From NCBI RefSeq assembly GCF_001274785.1, contig NZ_LHPI01000001.1:310001-374000 (forward strand): a stretch of DNA of 64,000 bases, given 5' to 3'. The notes beneath the pieces are model-generated. The model saw nothing but the letters and a program-made list of their open reading frames with translations. It did no database searches and had not been told where the DNA came from. Made by a program: the position numbers and the translations under genes. Source of the DNA: Vibrio hepatarius (GTDB lineage Bacteria; Pseudomonadota; Gammaproteobacteria; Enterobacterales; Vibrionaceae). This document shows, in pieces, positions 38,325 to 48,421 of the stretch. How positions within the stretch are numbered: position 1 is the stretch's first letter; the number at the start of each line of letters is the position of its first letter.

Positions 38325-40817
38325 TTATTCGAACTCTAAATATTTCTCTGAGTATTTTTGAGCCAGTTGATCAATGCTGATTGGTCGTTCGATAAAGTAA
38401 CCTTGCAAAACATCACAGCCGTATTGAATCAAAACATCCTTCTGGGCTTGGGTTTCGACACCCTCCGCGACGACGGTCATATCTGACGATTCTGCGATGG
38501 CCAATATCGCTTTCACCAACGAGTCACTATGTTCAGAACTCAACATTTTATCGATGAAAATTTGGTCAATTTTTAGCTCATCCAGTGGCAAGGCACTTAG
38601 ATAACTAAGCGATGAGTAGCCCGTACCAAAATCATCGAGAGAAACGGTGTAACCGAGTGATTTTAAACGCCCGATGATCGGTGTCACTTTAGGTAAATCG
38701 TTAATTAGTACGTTTTCCGTGATCTCTAAAGTGATGCGACGGCTAGGAAGCTGGTGCTTAGAAACGGTGCTCTCCAGCAGCTCCACGAAACCGTTGTCCA
38801 TCAACTGAGTCGGAGAAATATTGATCGACAGTCTCAAGTCGTTGTGAGAATCCGGGAACAGACGGCCTATTTCTTCACAGGCGCGGTCGATAGCAAACTC
38901 CCCTAAGCGGTGGATTAAGCCGTTTTCTTCTGCAAGAGAAATAAACTCGAGTGGCGATACGTGCCCAAGCAGTGGGTTGTGCCATCTCAGTAAGGCTTCC
39001 ACACCGTAAAGCTTGTCCGTTTTTGCCTCAAGTTGTGGCTGATAAGCGATAGTGAGCTCATTGTGTTCGATGGCACGGCGTAACTCGCGCTCGACAAGGA
39101 AGTCGTGTTGTACCTGTTGATTAATAGTGTTGTCGAAAAACAGTACATCACCTTTATGGCGTGCTTTGGATTTGTAGAGCACGATATCGGCTTTAGAAAT
39201 CAGATCTTCTGGGTCATCGCCATCGGTCGGGAACATTGATACGCCAATCGAGCAGCTTGCGTGAAGTGTGCGGCCACCCACGATGAATGGTTGTGCAAAA
39301 ACCGCTTTGATCTGTTCGACTTTGCTCTCTGTCTCGACCAAACTGTCTAAATTCGGGAAGCTAAAGATAAACTCATCGCCGCCAAAACGGGCAACGAATT
39401 CATCGGGCTTAAGGAAAGCTTCGAATTTCTTACTAATTTGGCTCAGCAACTGGTCACCCGCGCTGTGACCGTAGAGATCATTCACTTTCTTAAAGTCGTC
39501 TAAATCGACAAACATTACCGCCAGCTGACGATCGTTGAGGCGAGAATTACAGATGCCCACCGAGATTTGTTCGTGCAATAACGAACGATTCGGTAATCCA
39601 GTCAACTCATCATGGCGTGCTAGGTGCTCTAGCTTGTTCTTGGTATCTTCCAACTGGTTGAAGTTAGTGCTGATGCGTGACTGAAAGCGTTTGAACCTCT
39701 GGGCAATGCCTCGACTGAGCCATAAAGAACATAGCGCGACGAACAGTGTGGTTATGGTGCTGAGGATGATCATCTGCACTACGGCGTCGTTTTGTTCTTC
39801 CTCCAACTTGCTTTGGCGTTCTTTAAGCGCTCGATTGTATTCTTCTGCGTAGACGCCCGCGCTGATGCTCCAGCCCCAAGAAGGCTCTTTCATTACGTAG
39901 CTGATCTTAGCACTCTCGCTTACGCCTTCCGGTTTATAGGATGCTGAGTAACGAACAAACTCGTTATCTGCGTTAAGCAACTGTTTAGCCCCATCGATGT
40001 TGGCTTGAGTGCCAAGTTCTAACGCGTTTTTACCAATCAAATTTGAGTCAACATGCGAAAGTATTGTGCCATCCGCGTCCAATACCAAAACGTAACCAAA
40101 CTGACCAAACCTTAAATTTCTTATCCACTCAAGTACGGTTTTTTTGATGTCCGCTTCAACGTCCACGACGTATTCGCCAGTGCCAATAAACCAGTCGTAT
40201 GGAGCAAAGTACTTACCAAAACCAATTTTCTCGAACTGTTCGTTTTGCTGCTCAGGTTTGGCAAACCACCAACGATAGAAACCTTCGCCGTCTACTTTTA
40301 CCTTCGCGCCCATATCTTGCACGATGTAGTTACCGCGCGAGTCTTGGTAATCCCAGAGTGAACTGCCCTCCACATTAGGGAACAGTGGATGCATGACACT
40401 GAGGCCGTTAATTTTGTAGATAAAGAAGTAACCGCGGCCCTCGTTGAAACTCATTACGCGTAGCGCGTCGGTAATAATACGAGTCACCCTTTCTTCTGGT
40501 AGATTGCGGTTGCTTTCATAAAGACGAGTCGCGATTCGGTGTGCTTCGTAAATGCGGTCACGAATAGTCTCTTGAAGTTGAGATTCGGTTTGCTCGCGGG
40601 CGAACTTGACTTGTTGAGCGATGTATTCGACTTGTTTAGTAAGGATGGTGTCTTGTCGCTGCTGATAGTCATTTTGGAAATCTATCAGCTCTTGCTTGGA
40701 GTTGAGCACGATGTCAGTGACGGAAAGGGCAAGCCAGAGCAAAGTGAAGGCGCCGACGATCGTTGCAGGTGCGTAGGTGATTAAGTTAAGCAACTTTTTG
40801 TCGGTCAAAACATCCAT
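38325..40817 (-). CDS. GGDEF-EAL protein with tandem periplasmic Cache domains
   Basis: An 830-residue inner-membrane protein. TM1 is at about 15-35. Two Cache_2-like modules (about 85-215 and 225-330, each with a WxW/GTGEY-type strand) precede TM2 at about 350-368. GGDEF has intact GGDEF at 479-483; the I-site position reads KPDE, so product inhibition is probably lost. EAL has EAL at 607-609 and DDFGTGYSS at 728-736, so hydrolysis looks possible. It either makes or breaks c-di-GMP according to the sensed ligand; net activity is not predictable. Monocistronic. Confidence 0.9.
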   Translation of the reverse strand: MDVLTDKKLLNLITYAPATIVGAFTLLWLALSVTDIVLNSKQELIDFQNDYQQRQDTILTKQVEYIAQQVKFAREQTESQLQETIRDRIYEAHRIATRLYESNRNLPEERVTRIITDALRVMSFNEGRGYFFIYKINGLSVMHPLFPNVEGSSLWDYQDSRGNYIVQDMGAKVKVDGEGFYRWWFAKPEQQNEQFEKIGFGKYFAPYDWFIGTGEYVVDVEADIKKTVLEWIRNLRFGQFGYVLVLDADGTILSHVDSNLIGKNALELGTQANIDGAKQLLNADNEFVRYSASYKPEGVSESAKISYVMKEPSWGWSISAGVYAEEYNRALKERQSKLEEEQNDAVVQMIILSTITTLFVALCSLWLSRGIAQRFKRFQSRISTNFNQLEDTKNKLEHLARHDELTGLPNRSLLHEQISVGICNSRLNDRQLAVMFVDLDDFKKVNDLYGHSAGDQLLSQISKKFEAFLKPDEFVARFGGDEFIFSFPNLDSLVETESKVEQIKAVFAQPFIVGGRTLHASCSIGVSMFPTDGDDPEDLISKADIVLYKSKARHKGDVLFFDNTINQQVQHDFLVERELRRAIEHNELTIAYQPQLEAKTDKLYGVEALLRWHNPLLGHVSPLEFISLAEENGLIHRLGEFAIDRACEEIGRLFPDSHNDLRLSINISPTQLMDNGFVELLESTVSKHQLPSRRITLEITENVLINDLPKVTPIIGRLKSLGYTVSLDDFGTGYSSLSYLSALPLDELKIDQIFIDKMLSSEHSDSLVKAILAIAESSDMTVVAEGVETQAQKDVLIQYGCDVLQGYFIERPISIDQLAQKYSEKYLEFE

Positions 40818-41109
40818 GGAAGTGTAGAAGAGCCTTAGTAAACTATCAGTTGAACAAAGATGGAACGCGGAGTATTACAAATTAATTCTATCAATAGCAA
40901 GCAAGTTGCATGCTATTAACAGTTTTTATCAAGCGATATCACAAGTAACCCAAACAAAATCATGGGATTACACTGTAATGTAAATTTTTTATTCAGAAGC
41001 GAACTTAAGACATCGTTGGGGTGGCTAAACGTTGGTTTTTGGTTCAGAGTTAGTGAGAAACGAAACACATACAGCTCATGCTTAAGTTTGTGCAAAACAG
41101 GAAGGTGTT

Positions 41110-41940
41110 ATGAAACGTTGGGGAATCGTTAGCGTCATTTGTTTATTGCTGCTTGGTTGTAGTACAAAGCTAGTTTACGACAACCTCGATTGGATTCTGA
41201 TTGAATACGTTGAGGATTTTGTTGAACTTGATGATAACCAAGAAACGCAGATCAGCGATAAGTTACAAGTATTAAGTGAATGGCATAAAAGCGAAGAGAT
41301 CCCAAACTACATTCAACATTTGGATGAGTTAATTGCTCTTGACCCGCATACCTTTACGTTGAAAGAGCTACACCAGCAGCAAGACAAGTTTCGCCGTCAC
41401 AGTGAGCGGCTGCTAGAGCGGATAGAGCCGGAAGTGTTTGAAATCGCCCAGCAGCTATCGGACGAGCAAACCGAAGAGTTGATGAGCAACATCCGCGTCA
41501 GGCATACCCGCTACAAGAAACGTACGCTAGCAAGAACCGAACAAGAACAACGTGAGAAATACGCTGAGCGTATTGAAGAAAACTTGGATGATTGGTTTGG
41601 CTCGGTGACAGATGAACAGCAAGCGTTGATCGCTCAATGGAGCCAAGAGCTTATGATTACTGCGCCCGACTGGATTGAACATCAAACTAAGATGCGGATC
41701 CAGATTAACGATCTGCTTGCAAAGCGCAGCGACAAAGGCTATTTCGAATCCAAACTCAACCAGATGTTGTTTAACTCGGAGAGCTTTTTTGATGATGGTT
41801 TGCAACAAAAGTTGCAGTTCAACAAACAGGTCAATGACCGCTACTTAGTGCAGATACTCCACTCCACCACACCAAAACAGATCAAGTTCTATCGCCAAGA
41901 ACTACAGGACTGGAAAGAAATTGCCTTGGATATTAAATAA
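41110..41940 (+). CDS. DUF6279 family lipoprotein
   Basis: A 276-residue lipoprotein: short hydrophobic leader with a good lipobox LLLGC (Cys17), then a highly charged, almost entirely helical body (CSTKLVYDNLDWILIEYVEDFVELDD start, many Glu/Lys/Gln). The body and start match the DUF6279 family as I know it. Function unknown; an envelope location is expected. The ribosome-binding site AGGAAGG precedes the ATG. It is not clearly linked to its neighbours. Confidence 0.8.
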   Translation: MKRWGIVSVICLLLLGCSTKLVYDNLDWILIEYVEDFVELDDNQETQISDKLQVLSEWHKSEEIPNYIQHLDELIALDPHTFTLKELHQQQDKFRRHSERLLERIEPEVFEIAQQLSDEQTEELMSNIRVRHTRYKKRTLARTEQEQREKYAERIEENLDDWFGSVTDEQQALIAQWSQELMITAPDWIEHQTKMRIQINDLLAKRSDKGYFESKLNQMLFNSESFFDDGLQQKLQFNKQVNDRYLVQILHSTTPKQIKFYRQELQDWKEIALDIK

Positions 41941-42094
41941 CGGGTACGAAGCAACAGACATTCAGTGTTCAGTATATAGCGACGGATAGCCAGCAACGTC
42001 GGCGTGATGTAGACGCGCATAACTAAACCGGGTAGCGGACGTTTACTGACCAATTACAATAGGTTACATTGCTTTAACAAATACTTATAAAGCA

Positions 42095-42874
42095 ATGATT
42101 ATGGAATGGATTCTATTATTTATCGCCGGTGTGCTAGGTGGCGTATTAAACAGTGTTGCGGGTGGCGGTAGCTTTATCACTTTCCCGACACTGTTGTTTG
42201 TTGGCGTACCGCCAATTATCGCTAATGCGACCAATACGTTTGCTGCCTGTGCCGGCTACTTAAGCGGCGCTTATGGCTTCAGGCAGGATATCGCCAAGCA
42301 CCCAGAAGCGATCACATTTACCGTATTTTGGAGTCTAGTCGGCGGCGCAATTGGTGCATATCTACTGCTTAACATTTCAGAATCGATGTTCCTTGAAGCG
42401 ATTCCTTGGTTACTTCTATTTGCGACCTTGTTGTTTATCTTTGGTGAAAAAGTCAGTTATCTCGCGACAAAAATAGCGACTGGTGCTTCGCTCAGCTCAC
42501 GGTGGTCGACCTTGGCGTTAGCTTTGTGTCTTATGGCGGTGTCGGCATACGGCGGCTTTTTTAATGCGGGCTTAGGCGTCATCGTCTTGAGTTATTTGGT
42601 ACTGGCAGGGTACAAAGATATCAACCAGATGAATGGCCTTAAGTTGCTGGTGTCTTCCTGCGTATCGTTAATAGCGATTGTCATTTTCGTCTCGCAAGGT
42701 TCGATCGACTGGAGCCGAGGCCTAGTTGTTATGCTCGGTACGCTATTAGGTGGTTACGCAGCCGCGCGAGTTTCTAGGCAAGTCAAGCAGGCACATGTGC
42801 GCAGGTTCGTCGCGTTATCCAGCAGCGCTATGACTATTTACTTCTTTACTGACGTTTATCTCTTAGCTGGCTGA
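42095..42874 (+). CDS. TSUP-family (TauE/SafE) transporter
   Basis: A 259-residue membrane protein with about eight hydrophobic segments and the two TSUP repeat motifs, GVLNSVAGGGSFITFPTL near the N-terminus and AYGGFFNAGLGVIVLSYLVL in the middle. Members export or import sulfite, sulfonates or organosulfur/carboxylate compounds. No sulfur genes are adjacent. An alternative ATG lies two codons in (42101). Confidence 0.85.
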   Translation: MIMEWILLFIAGVLGGVLNSVAGGGSFITFPTLLFVGVPPIIANATNTFAACAGYLSGAYGFRQDIAKHPEAITFTVFWSLVGGAIGAYLLLNISESMFLEAIPWLLLFATLLFIFGEKVSYLATKIATGASLSSRWSTLALALCLMAVSAYGGFFNAGLGVIVLSYLVLAGYKDINQMNGLKLLVSSCVSLIAIVIFVSQGSIDWSRGLVVMLGTLLGGYAAARVSRQVKQAHVRRFVALSSSAMTIYFFTDVYLLAG

Positions 42875-43059
42875 ATATGGCATCGATATGAGCTAAAGTG
42901 CATTTGGTGTATAGATTAAAAATTAGTCAAAATTTTATGATGGATTTCTAACTTTCGGCATGTCGCTATGATTTAATTGTTACAAATTTGATACTTTCTA
43001 GTCTAGGTTTGAGGTATTACTCCAATAAATTGAAACTCAACGTTAGGGCTAGATAGCGT

Positions 43060-44211
43060 ATGCTTGACTATTCTGAATTGAACAGGATTGCTGCCAAGAA
43101 CAACGGAATCCTGACCAAACTTGATCTCGTTTATCAGTTGGCGACGGGAAGCTATGGCGAGTTATCTCGCTTCTCAATTGCGCTTATCGACAACAAAGTC
43201 GTCTCGAACTACTACGTCAAAGATAAGTTGTCAGAGGCGGGAAATTACGACTTCAAAGAGCAAGAACTCAACCCCGATTCATCGTTGGGAAACGTGGCGC
43301 GTTTGTCTGATATTCGAGTGATCGACGACCTAGGTAAGATGACAAGTGCCGAGCGTATCAGCGAGCTAGTGAGTTTGGGGCACCGCAGCAGTTATACTTT
43401 TCCTATTTCCTATCAAGAAAAAACCATTGGCTTTGTGTTTATTAACGCCTCCCAATCGCGTTTCTTTAATCAAGATTCAGTCGCCAAAGATTTTGCTTAC
43501 TTGTCTCAGACTGTCAGCAACTTATTTGTGCAGTTGTTTGATAGCCAAAGGCATTTTCGCTCTTCGTTAAACATTGCCCTAAGCATGGGACACGCAAGAG
43601 ACCCTGAAACCAAAGAGCACCTCACTCGGATGGGAATGTACAGTGAGTTGATCGCTAGGCTGCTATCAGAGCGTGGTTTAGACATCAACCATCAGTTCAT
43701 CCACCAGATTCGCCAGTACGCACCGCTGCATGATATTGGCAAATATATGATCCCAGATGAGATCCTATTCAGCACCAATCAATTTACACCTGAAGAACGC
43801 TTGGTGATGAACAACCACACGATTTATGGCGAGCGGATCATCGAAGATGTTGTCGGACTTTGTGGTCCGAATACGGTGTCTGAGCAAGAGGTGCGTTTTA
43901 TCAAGAATATCATTCGCCATCACCATGAATACTACGATGGTACAGGCTTACCCGACGCGTTAGCTGGTGATGAGATTCCGCTCGAAGCGCGCATTGTTAC
44001 CTTAGCCGATGTATTCGACGCGCTACTTAGTCGCCGAGCGTATAAACCGGCATGGAGCGTCGAGCGTGTGGTTGAGTATGTGATTCAGCAGAGCGGAATA
44101 ATGTTTGATCCACTATGTGTTGATGTACTGACAACTAATCTCGACCAGTTTCTCACCATTCGCCAAAAATACTTAGATAAGGTCGATCCAAATCAAGCCA
44201 TTGCGTGCTAG
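43060..44211 (+). CDS. HD-GYP cyclic-di-GMP phosphodiesterase-like protein with GAF-type sensor
   Basis: A 383-residue cytoplasmic protein. The N-terminal 150 residues look like a GAF-type domain; the C-terminal part is an HD-GYP domain. Metal-site motifs are present: H-D in LHDIGK (224-228), HHHE (287-290) and DGTGLP (293-298). The signature is thus GLP rather than GYP, a variant that may alter substrate or partner binding. It should hydrolyse c-di-GMP, or 3'3'-cGAMP as some Vibrio HD-GYP enzymes do. The neighbouring small membrane protein gene is on the same strand 160 bp away. Confidence 0.85.
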   Translation: MLDYSELNRIAAKNNGILTKLDLVYQLATGSYGELSRFSIALIDNKVVSNYYVKDKLSEAGNYDFKEQELNPDSSLGNVARLSDIRVIDDLGKMTSAERISELVSLGHRSSYTFPISYQEKTIGFVFINASQSRFFNQDSVAKDFAYLSQTVSNLFVQLFDSQRHFRSSLNIALSMGHARDPETKEHLTRMGMYSELIARLLSERGLDINHQFIHQIRQYAPLHDIGKYMIPDEILFSTNQFTPEERLVMNNHTIYGERIIEDVVGLCGPNTVSEQEVRFIKNIIRHHHEYYDGTGLPDALAGDEIPLEARIVTLADVFDALLSRRAYKPAWSVERVVEYVIQQSGIMFDPLCVDVLTTNLDQFLTIRQKYLDKVDPNQAIAC

Positions 44212-44372
44212 TCACTCTGGCCAATACCAAACGTAAGTGCTGTATCACGCAGTGAGAAGATTTGAGATTAATTTAGGTCGTTTTTTGTTCGCCCAATGAG
44301 ACAATCAAAGTGTGGATAGAGGCAAACTCACCACACGTTATTACCTCTCGATTCCTGTTTATAGGAGGCGTT

Positions 44373-44564
44373 ATGAGCAGAAAACTCGGTCGCATTATGT
44401 CTAGCAGTCGAATGGTGTCATTCGTTGCATTCTTGGCAGCTACGTTGGCGTGGGTATTAAACATGCCCGCTTTGTTTACTGTTTCCTTACTAGCACTTGC
44501 CGCGAGTGCCGTGTTGTATCTTTCGGACAAATACAAAGAATCGAAGAAAAAAAGGGCGTCTTAA
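44373..44564 (+). CDS. small membrane protein, 63 aa
   Basis: From the ATG at 44373, chosen for its strong AGGAGG site 5 nt before. It has two hydrophobic segments (about 14-28 and 33-50) and a charged C-terminal tail ending in KESKKKRAS. Not recognised. The open frame extends back to 44310, but the extra residues have no ribosome-binding site. The stop lies in a bidirectional terminator. Confidence 0.65.
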   Translation: MSRKLGRIMSSSRMVSFVAFLAATLAWVLNMPALFTVSLLALAASAVLYLSDKYKESKKKRAS

Positions 44565-44576
44565 AGAAAGACGCCC
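44554..44576. terminator. bidirectional terminator
   Basis: A 9-bp stem GGGCGTCTT/AAGACGCCC (44554-44562 with 44568-44576) with A-rich flank, giving a long T run on the minus strand, between the small membrane protein gene and the aldehyde dehydrogenase gene. Confidence 0.75.
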
Positions 44577-44592
44577 CTTGCAGCTGTTTCGC

Positions 44593-46113
44593 TTAGAAGA
44601 AACCTAGTGGGTTAACATCGTAGCTGATCAGCAAGTTCTTGGTGTTTTGGTAATGATCCAACATCATCTTGTGAGTTTCACGACCAATACCGGATTTCTT
44701 GTAACCGCCAAACGCTGCGTGAGCTGGGTATGCGTGGTAACAGTTAATCCAAACACGACCTGCTTCAATCTTACGACCCATGCGGTACGCGACGTTCGCG
44801 TCACGTGTCCAAACACCAGCACCTAAGCCATATTCAGTATCGTTTGCGATTTCAAGCGCTTCTGCTTCATCTTTGAATTTAGTAATAGCGATAACCGGAC
44901 CGAAGATTTCCTCTTGGAAAATACGCATCTTGTTATGGCCTTCAAGCATCGTTGGCTGAATGTAGTAACCTTGATTGATCAACTCAGGTTGCTCAGAAAC
45001 ACCACCACCAAAGACCACTTTTGCTCCTTCTTGGCGGCCGATCTCTAGGTAGCTGAGGATCTTGTCAAATTGCTCTTGTGACGCCTGCGCACCAACTTGG
45101 GTATCAGTGTCCAGTGGGTTGCCTTGCTTAATAACTTTGGCGCGTGCCGCTAGTTTCGCTACAAACTCGTCATAGATGTCTTCATGGACCAGAACGCGAG
45201 ACGGACAGGTACAGACCTCGCCTTGGTTGAAGAAGCCTAGTAGGGTACCTTCGATACACTTGTCTAGGTATTCATCTTCAAAGTCAAACACATCTGGGAA
45301 GTAGATGTTTGGTGACTTACCACCTAGCTCAACTGTAGATGGGATAAGGTTATCCGCCGCACATTTCAGAATGTGGTTACCTACCTGAGTTGAACCCGTA
45401 AATGCCAACTTAGCGATACGGTTGCTGGTTGCAAGCGCTTGGCCTGCTTCATTACCAAAACCGTTGACCACGTTGATAACACCCGCTGGCAATAGATCAC
45501 CGATTTTTTCCATCAGAACGAGGATAGAGGTTGGTGTTTGCTCTGCTGGTTTCAGCACGATACAACAGCCAGCCGCTAATGCTGGAGCCAGTTTCCAGGC
45601 CGCCATTAGCATAGGGAAGTTCCAAGGGATGATCTGACCAACCACACCAATTGGTTCTGGGAAGTGGTAACTTGCGGTTGTTGCGTCTAGCTCTGCCGCG
45701 CTGCCTTCCTGCGCACGGATACAACCCGCAAAGTAACGGAAGTGGTCGACAACCAGAGGCAAGTCAGCGGCTAGGGTTTCACGAACCGGTTTGCCGTTTT
45801 CCCAAGTTTCAGCAACCGCTAACTCTTCTAGATGTTCTTCAATGCGGTCCGCGATTTTTAGAAGAATGTTTGAACGTTCTGCTACGCTGGTTGCTGCCCA
45901 AGATGCTCTGACGTTGTGTGCTGCGTCTAGCGCCAAGCTGATATCGGCTTCGCCAGAACGTGCAACTTTACAGTAAGGCTGACCATTTACCGGAGAGATA
46001 TTATCAAAGTATTCTCCACCCACCGGTTTCACCCATTCACCACCGATAAAATTATCGTAATGAGACTTAAACTGAACTACAGATTCAGGGCTGCCTGGTT
46101 GTGCGTAAATCAT
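44593..46113 (-). CDS. NAD-dependent aldehyde dehydrogenase (AldB/ExaC-like)
   Basis: A 506-residue enzyme oxidising an aldehyde to its acid. It has the Rossmann/NAD motif FTGSTQVG, catalytic Glu in VELGGKSPN, and the catalytic Cys in FNQGEVCTC. The start [13 protein letters not shown] and the whole length match the acetaldehyde dehydrogenase group linked to acetoin and ethanol use. The divergent gene is an AcoR-like sigma-54 activator, and a GG-N10-GC promoter lies between, so induction by aldehydes or their precursors is inferred. Confidence 0.92.
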   Translation of the reverse strand: MIYAQPGSPESVVQFKSHYDNFIGGEWVKPVGGEYFDNISPVNGQPYCKVARSGEADISLALDAAHNVRASWAATSVAERSNILLKIADRIEEHLEELAVAETWENGKPVRETLAADLPLVVDHFRYFAGCIRAQEGSAAELDATTASYHFPEPIGVVGQIIPWNFPMLMAAWKLAPALAAGCCIVLKPAEQTPTSILVLMEKIGDLLPAGVINVVNGFGNEAGQALATSNRIAKLAFTGSTQVGNHILKCAADNLIPSTVELGGKSPNIYFPDVFDFEDEYLDKCIEGTLLGFFNQGEVCTCPSRVLVHEDIYDEFVAKLAARAKVIKQGNPLDTDTQVGAQASQEQFDKILSYLEIGRQEGAKVVFGGGVSEQPELINQGYYIQPTMLEGHNKMRIFQEEIFGPVIAITKFKDEAEALEIANDTEYGLGAGVWTRDANVAYRMGRKIEAGRVWINCYHAYPAHAAFGGYKKSGIGRETHKMMLDHYQNTKNLLISYDVNPLGFF

Positions 46114-46451
46114 AGAAATATCCTTATTGTTTCTCGTTCAAGTTATTGTTTTTCATTTAACTTATTAGGTCACCGAACTAAGCCAATATTTGTTCAGTAA
46201 GCATTCGAGATGACTGAGCAACGACTGGGTTAATTCGGTAACAGCACACTGGGTGCCGTTGTTTTTGTTTCCTAATCAACAACGCAAATCACAGACCAGA
46301 TGTTAGCGACTTGTTGTGATTTTGTTGTGAGGCTAGAGTTATCAAAGGATAGGTGGTGTAGCTTGGTGAACGTCTCGGTCGTTTAAGTTGTTAATAAGAT
46401 GTTCAAGTGTTCCAAAATGACACACTCAAAATGTTCAGAAGTGGGACAGGT
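46114..46451. promoter_or_regulatory. divergent region with sigma-54 promoter for the aldehyde dehydrogenase
   Basis: Minus-strand GGCAC-N7-TGCT with the GG at 46256-46257 and GC at 46244-46245, the exact N10 spacing of -24/-12 promoters, about 130 bp before the dehydrogenase ATG. An inverted repeat AATCACA ... TGTGATT lies further upstream (about 46288-46325) and could be an activator site. Confidence 0.65.
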
Positions 46452-48212
46452 ATGGAATTGCAGACGTTAAAGAACAATGATTGGTTAGCTTCTTCATGGA
46501 ATCGAAGCAAAGAAGCGGGTCTGAGAGAGATTAAAAAGCCGGATGACGTAGTACTCAGCGGCGCAGCGATGCAGCAGCGTTGTTACGCGGCACAGAACGT
46601 CATTGAAGCTGTTGAGCAGTGCGCTTTGCCGTTGTTCAATCAAGTGTTTGCGCGAACCGACAGTCGTTTGCTGTTAACCGATGCTGAAGGGGTGATCCTC
46701 GCCAGTTGGGGACAAGAGCATTTTCGTGAGAAGCTAATGGCTATCGCACTGTCATCTGGTTCGTGTTGGCAAGAACGCCTGAAAGGTACCAATGCTATTG
46801 GTACCGCGCTGCATGAACAAAAGGCCGTCACCATTGTTGGCGCGCAGCACTACATCAAGCAACACCGCTTCATTAGTTGTTCAGCCAGCCCACTGTTTAA
46901 TCACAAAGGTGAGTTAGTCGGCGTGTTGGACATTACCAGCGAACAGTCTGAACACGATGTAACGGTGAAACTGCTGGTGCAAAACATGGTGCAGTTGGTT
47001 GAAAACCGCCTATTGTCGCAAATCCCTGAAGGTGCGCTACAGATCGATCTCGCGATGGATAAATCGGTGCTCAGCTCCGGTTGGCAAGGAATCATTATCG
47101 CCAATGAAGGTGGACAGGTGGTGGCGCACAACCAATTGGCTTCACAACTTATCTCAAGACCTGGATTACTTGGTCTGTCGGTGGAAGAGATCATCGAGGA
47201 AAGCAAGTCGGGCTCAGGTTTAATCATCGAAAAATACCCACTGGGTAAAAAGTCGAAAAGTCGTAAATCCATCAGCGCATCCAGCGACCTGCACTATGGC
47301 GACCATTTGATTGAACAAGCGTGGCAGCAAGCTAACCGAGTTATTGGTAAAGATATTAGCCTGCTTATCCTAGGTGAAACTGGGGTCGGTAAGGGTGAGT
47401 TTGTTAAGGCTCTGCATCAAAATAGCAGCCGTAATAAACAAGCGTTGGTGACGGTGAACTGCGGTGCGTTGCCAAAAGATTTGATTGAGTCGGAGTTGTT
47501 TGGTCATGCGCCAGGAGCATTTACCGGCGCAAGTTCGAAAGGTTACTTAGGGCGTATTCGCCAAGCGGATAAAGGGATTCTCTTCCTTGATGAAATTGGT
47601 GAGATGCCGCTGGATGCTCAGTGCCGCTTATTGACCGTTCTGCAAGAGAAAACGGTTGTGCCTGTTGGATCGACGCAAAGCCATAACGTTGATATCCAGA
47701 TTATTGCGGCAACGCACCAAGACCTATTTCAGTTGGTGGAGCAAGGTAAGTTCCGTCAGGATCTCTATTATCGCCTTAACGGCTTAGTGATTAAGCTACC
47801 GGCTTTAAGAGCACGCGCGGACAAAACCGAAGTTATCCAAGCCGTACACAGTAAGCACAGTGAAGGTGAGCAGGTGATCTCTTCTTCGTTATTGGCGCTG
47901 CTGTGCAACTATGATTGGCCGGGTAATTTAAGAGAACTCGATAATCTACTTAAGGTAAGTTGTTTGATTGGTGATGACGAAGCAGAGCTGCGTCTAGAGC
48001 ACATTCCTGTTCACTTAGCGAAGCCGCTGCTTGAGAACAGCGAACCAGAAAGCAAAAAGCCGGAGTGCTTAGACCTCAAATCCGCGGTGAATAATACTCT
48101 GATTGATGTTTACAAGGAGCATGACGGCAACATAAGCAAAGTGTCACGAGTGCTGGGTGTCAGTCGCAATACGATATACAGAAAGCTAAAAGCGCTTGGA
48201 ATGTTGAAATAG
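46452..48212 (+). CDS. sigma-54-dependent transcriptional activator (AcoR-like)
   Basis: 586 residues from the ATG at 46452; the open frame starts with GTG at 46407 and either could be used. Order: N-terminal GAF-type sensor (about 40-185, LKGTNAIGTALHE and GELVGVLDITSEQ), a linker, a AAA+ domain (Walker A LGETGVGKG, GAFTGA loop, Walker B ILFLDEIGEMP) and a Fis-type helix-turn-helix at the end (ISKVSRVLGVSRNTIYRKL). The GAFTGA loop means it contacts sigma-54 holoenzyme. Divergent from, and probably activator of, the aldehyde dehydrogenase gene. Confidence 0.9.
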   Translation: MELQTLKNNDWLASSWNRSKEAGLREIKKPDDVVLSGAAMQQRCYAAQNVIEAVEQCALPLFNQVFARTDSRLLLTDAEGVILASWGQEHFREKLMAIALSSGSCWQERLKGTNAIGTALHEQKAVTIVGAQHYIKQHRFISCSASPLFNHKGELVGVLDITSEQSEHDVTVKLLVQNMVQLVENRLLSQIPEGALQIDLAMDKSVLSSGWQGIIIANEGGQVVAHNQLASQLISRPGLLGLSVEEIIEESKSGSGLIIEKYPLGKKSKSRKSISASSDLHYGDHLIEQAWQQANRVIGKDISLLILGETGVGKGEFVKALHQNSSRNKQALVTVNCGALPKDLIESELFGHAPGAFTGASSKGYLGRIRQADKGILFLDEIGEMPLDAQCRLLTVLQEKTVVPVGSTQSHNVDIQIIAATHQDLFQLVEQGKFRQDLYYRLNGLVIKLPALRARADKTEVIQAVHSKHSEGEQVISSSLLALLCNYDWPGNLRELDNLLKVSCLIGDDEAELRLEHIPVHLAKPLLENSEPESKKPECLDLKSAVNNTLIDVYKEHDGNISKVSRVLGVSRNTIYRKLKALGMLK

Positions 48213-48218
48213 CCTGAG

Positions 48219-48267
48219 TCTCCTTAATGAGTATCCGTTTTTCAAACGGGACCAATCATTAAGGAGA
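48219..48267. repeat. nested inverted repeat after the sigma-54 activator gene
   Basis: Outer 12-bp perfect arms TCTCCTTAATGA/TCATTAAGGAGA (48219-48230 and 48256-48267) enclose an inner hairpin CCGTTT-TTC-AAACGG (48235-48249). There is no T tract, so it is not a standard terminator. Confidence 0.6.
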
Positions 48268-48421
48268 TAAACAATAGCGAGCTCTACAAGATAGGGGCGT
48301 TCACTGAGGGTTACCTTTGTGACTTCTGATTTGTAGTTCAGTCCCTTCAATCACAATAGGTAACTCTCTTCCTTGCTTCTTTGCAAATGGAGGTGCAAGC
48401 CTCCGTCTTAGCTCAAGCAGT

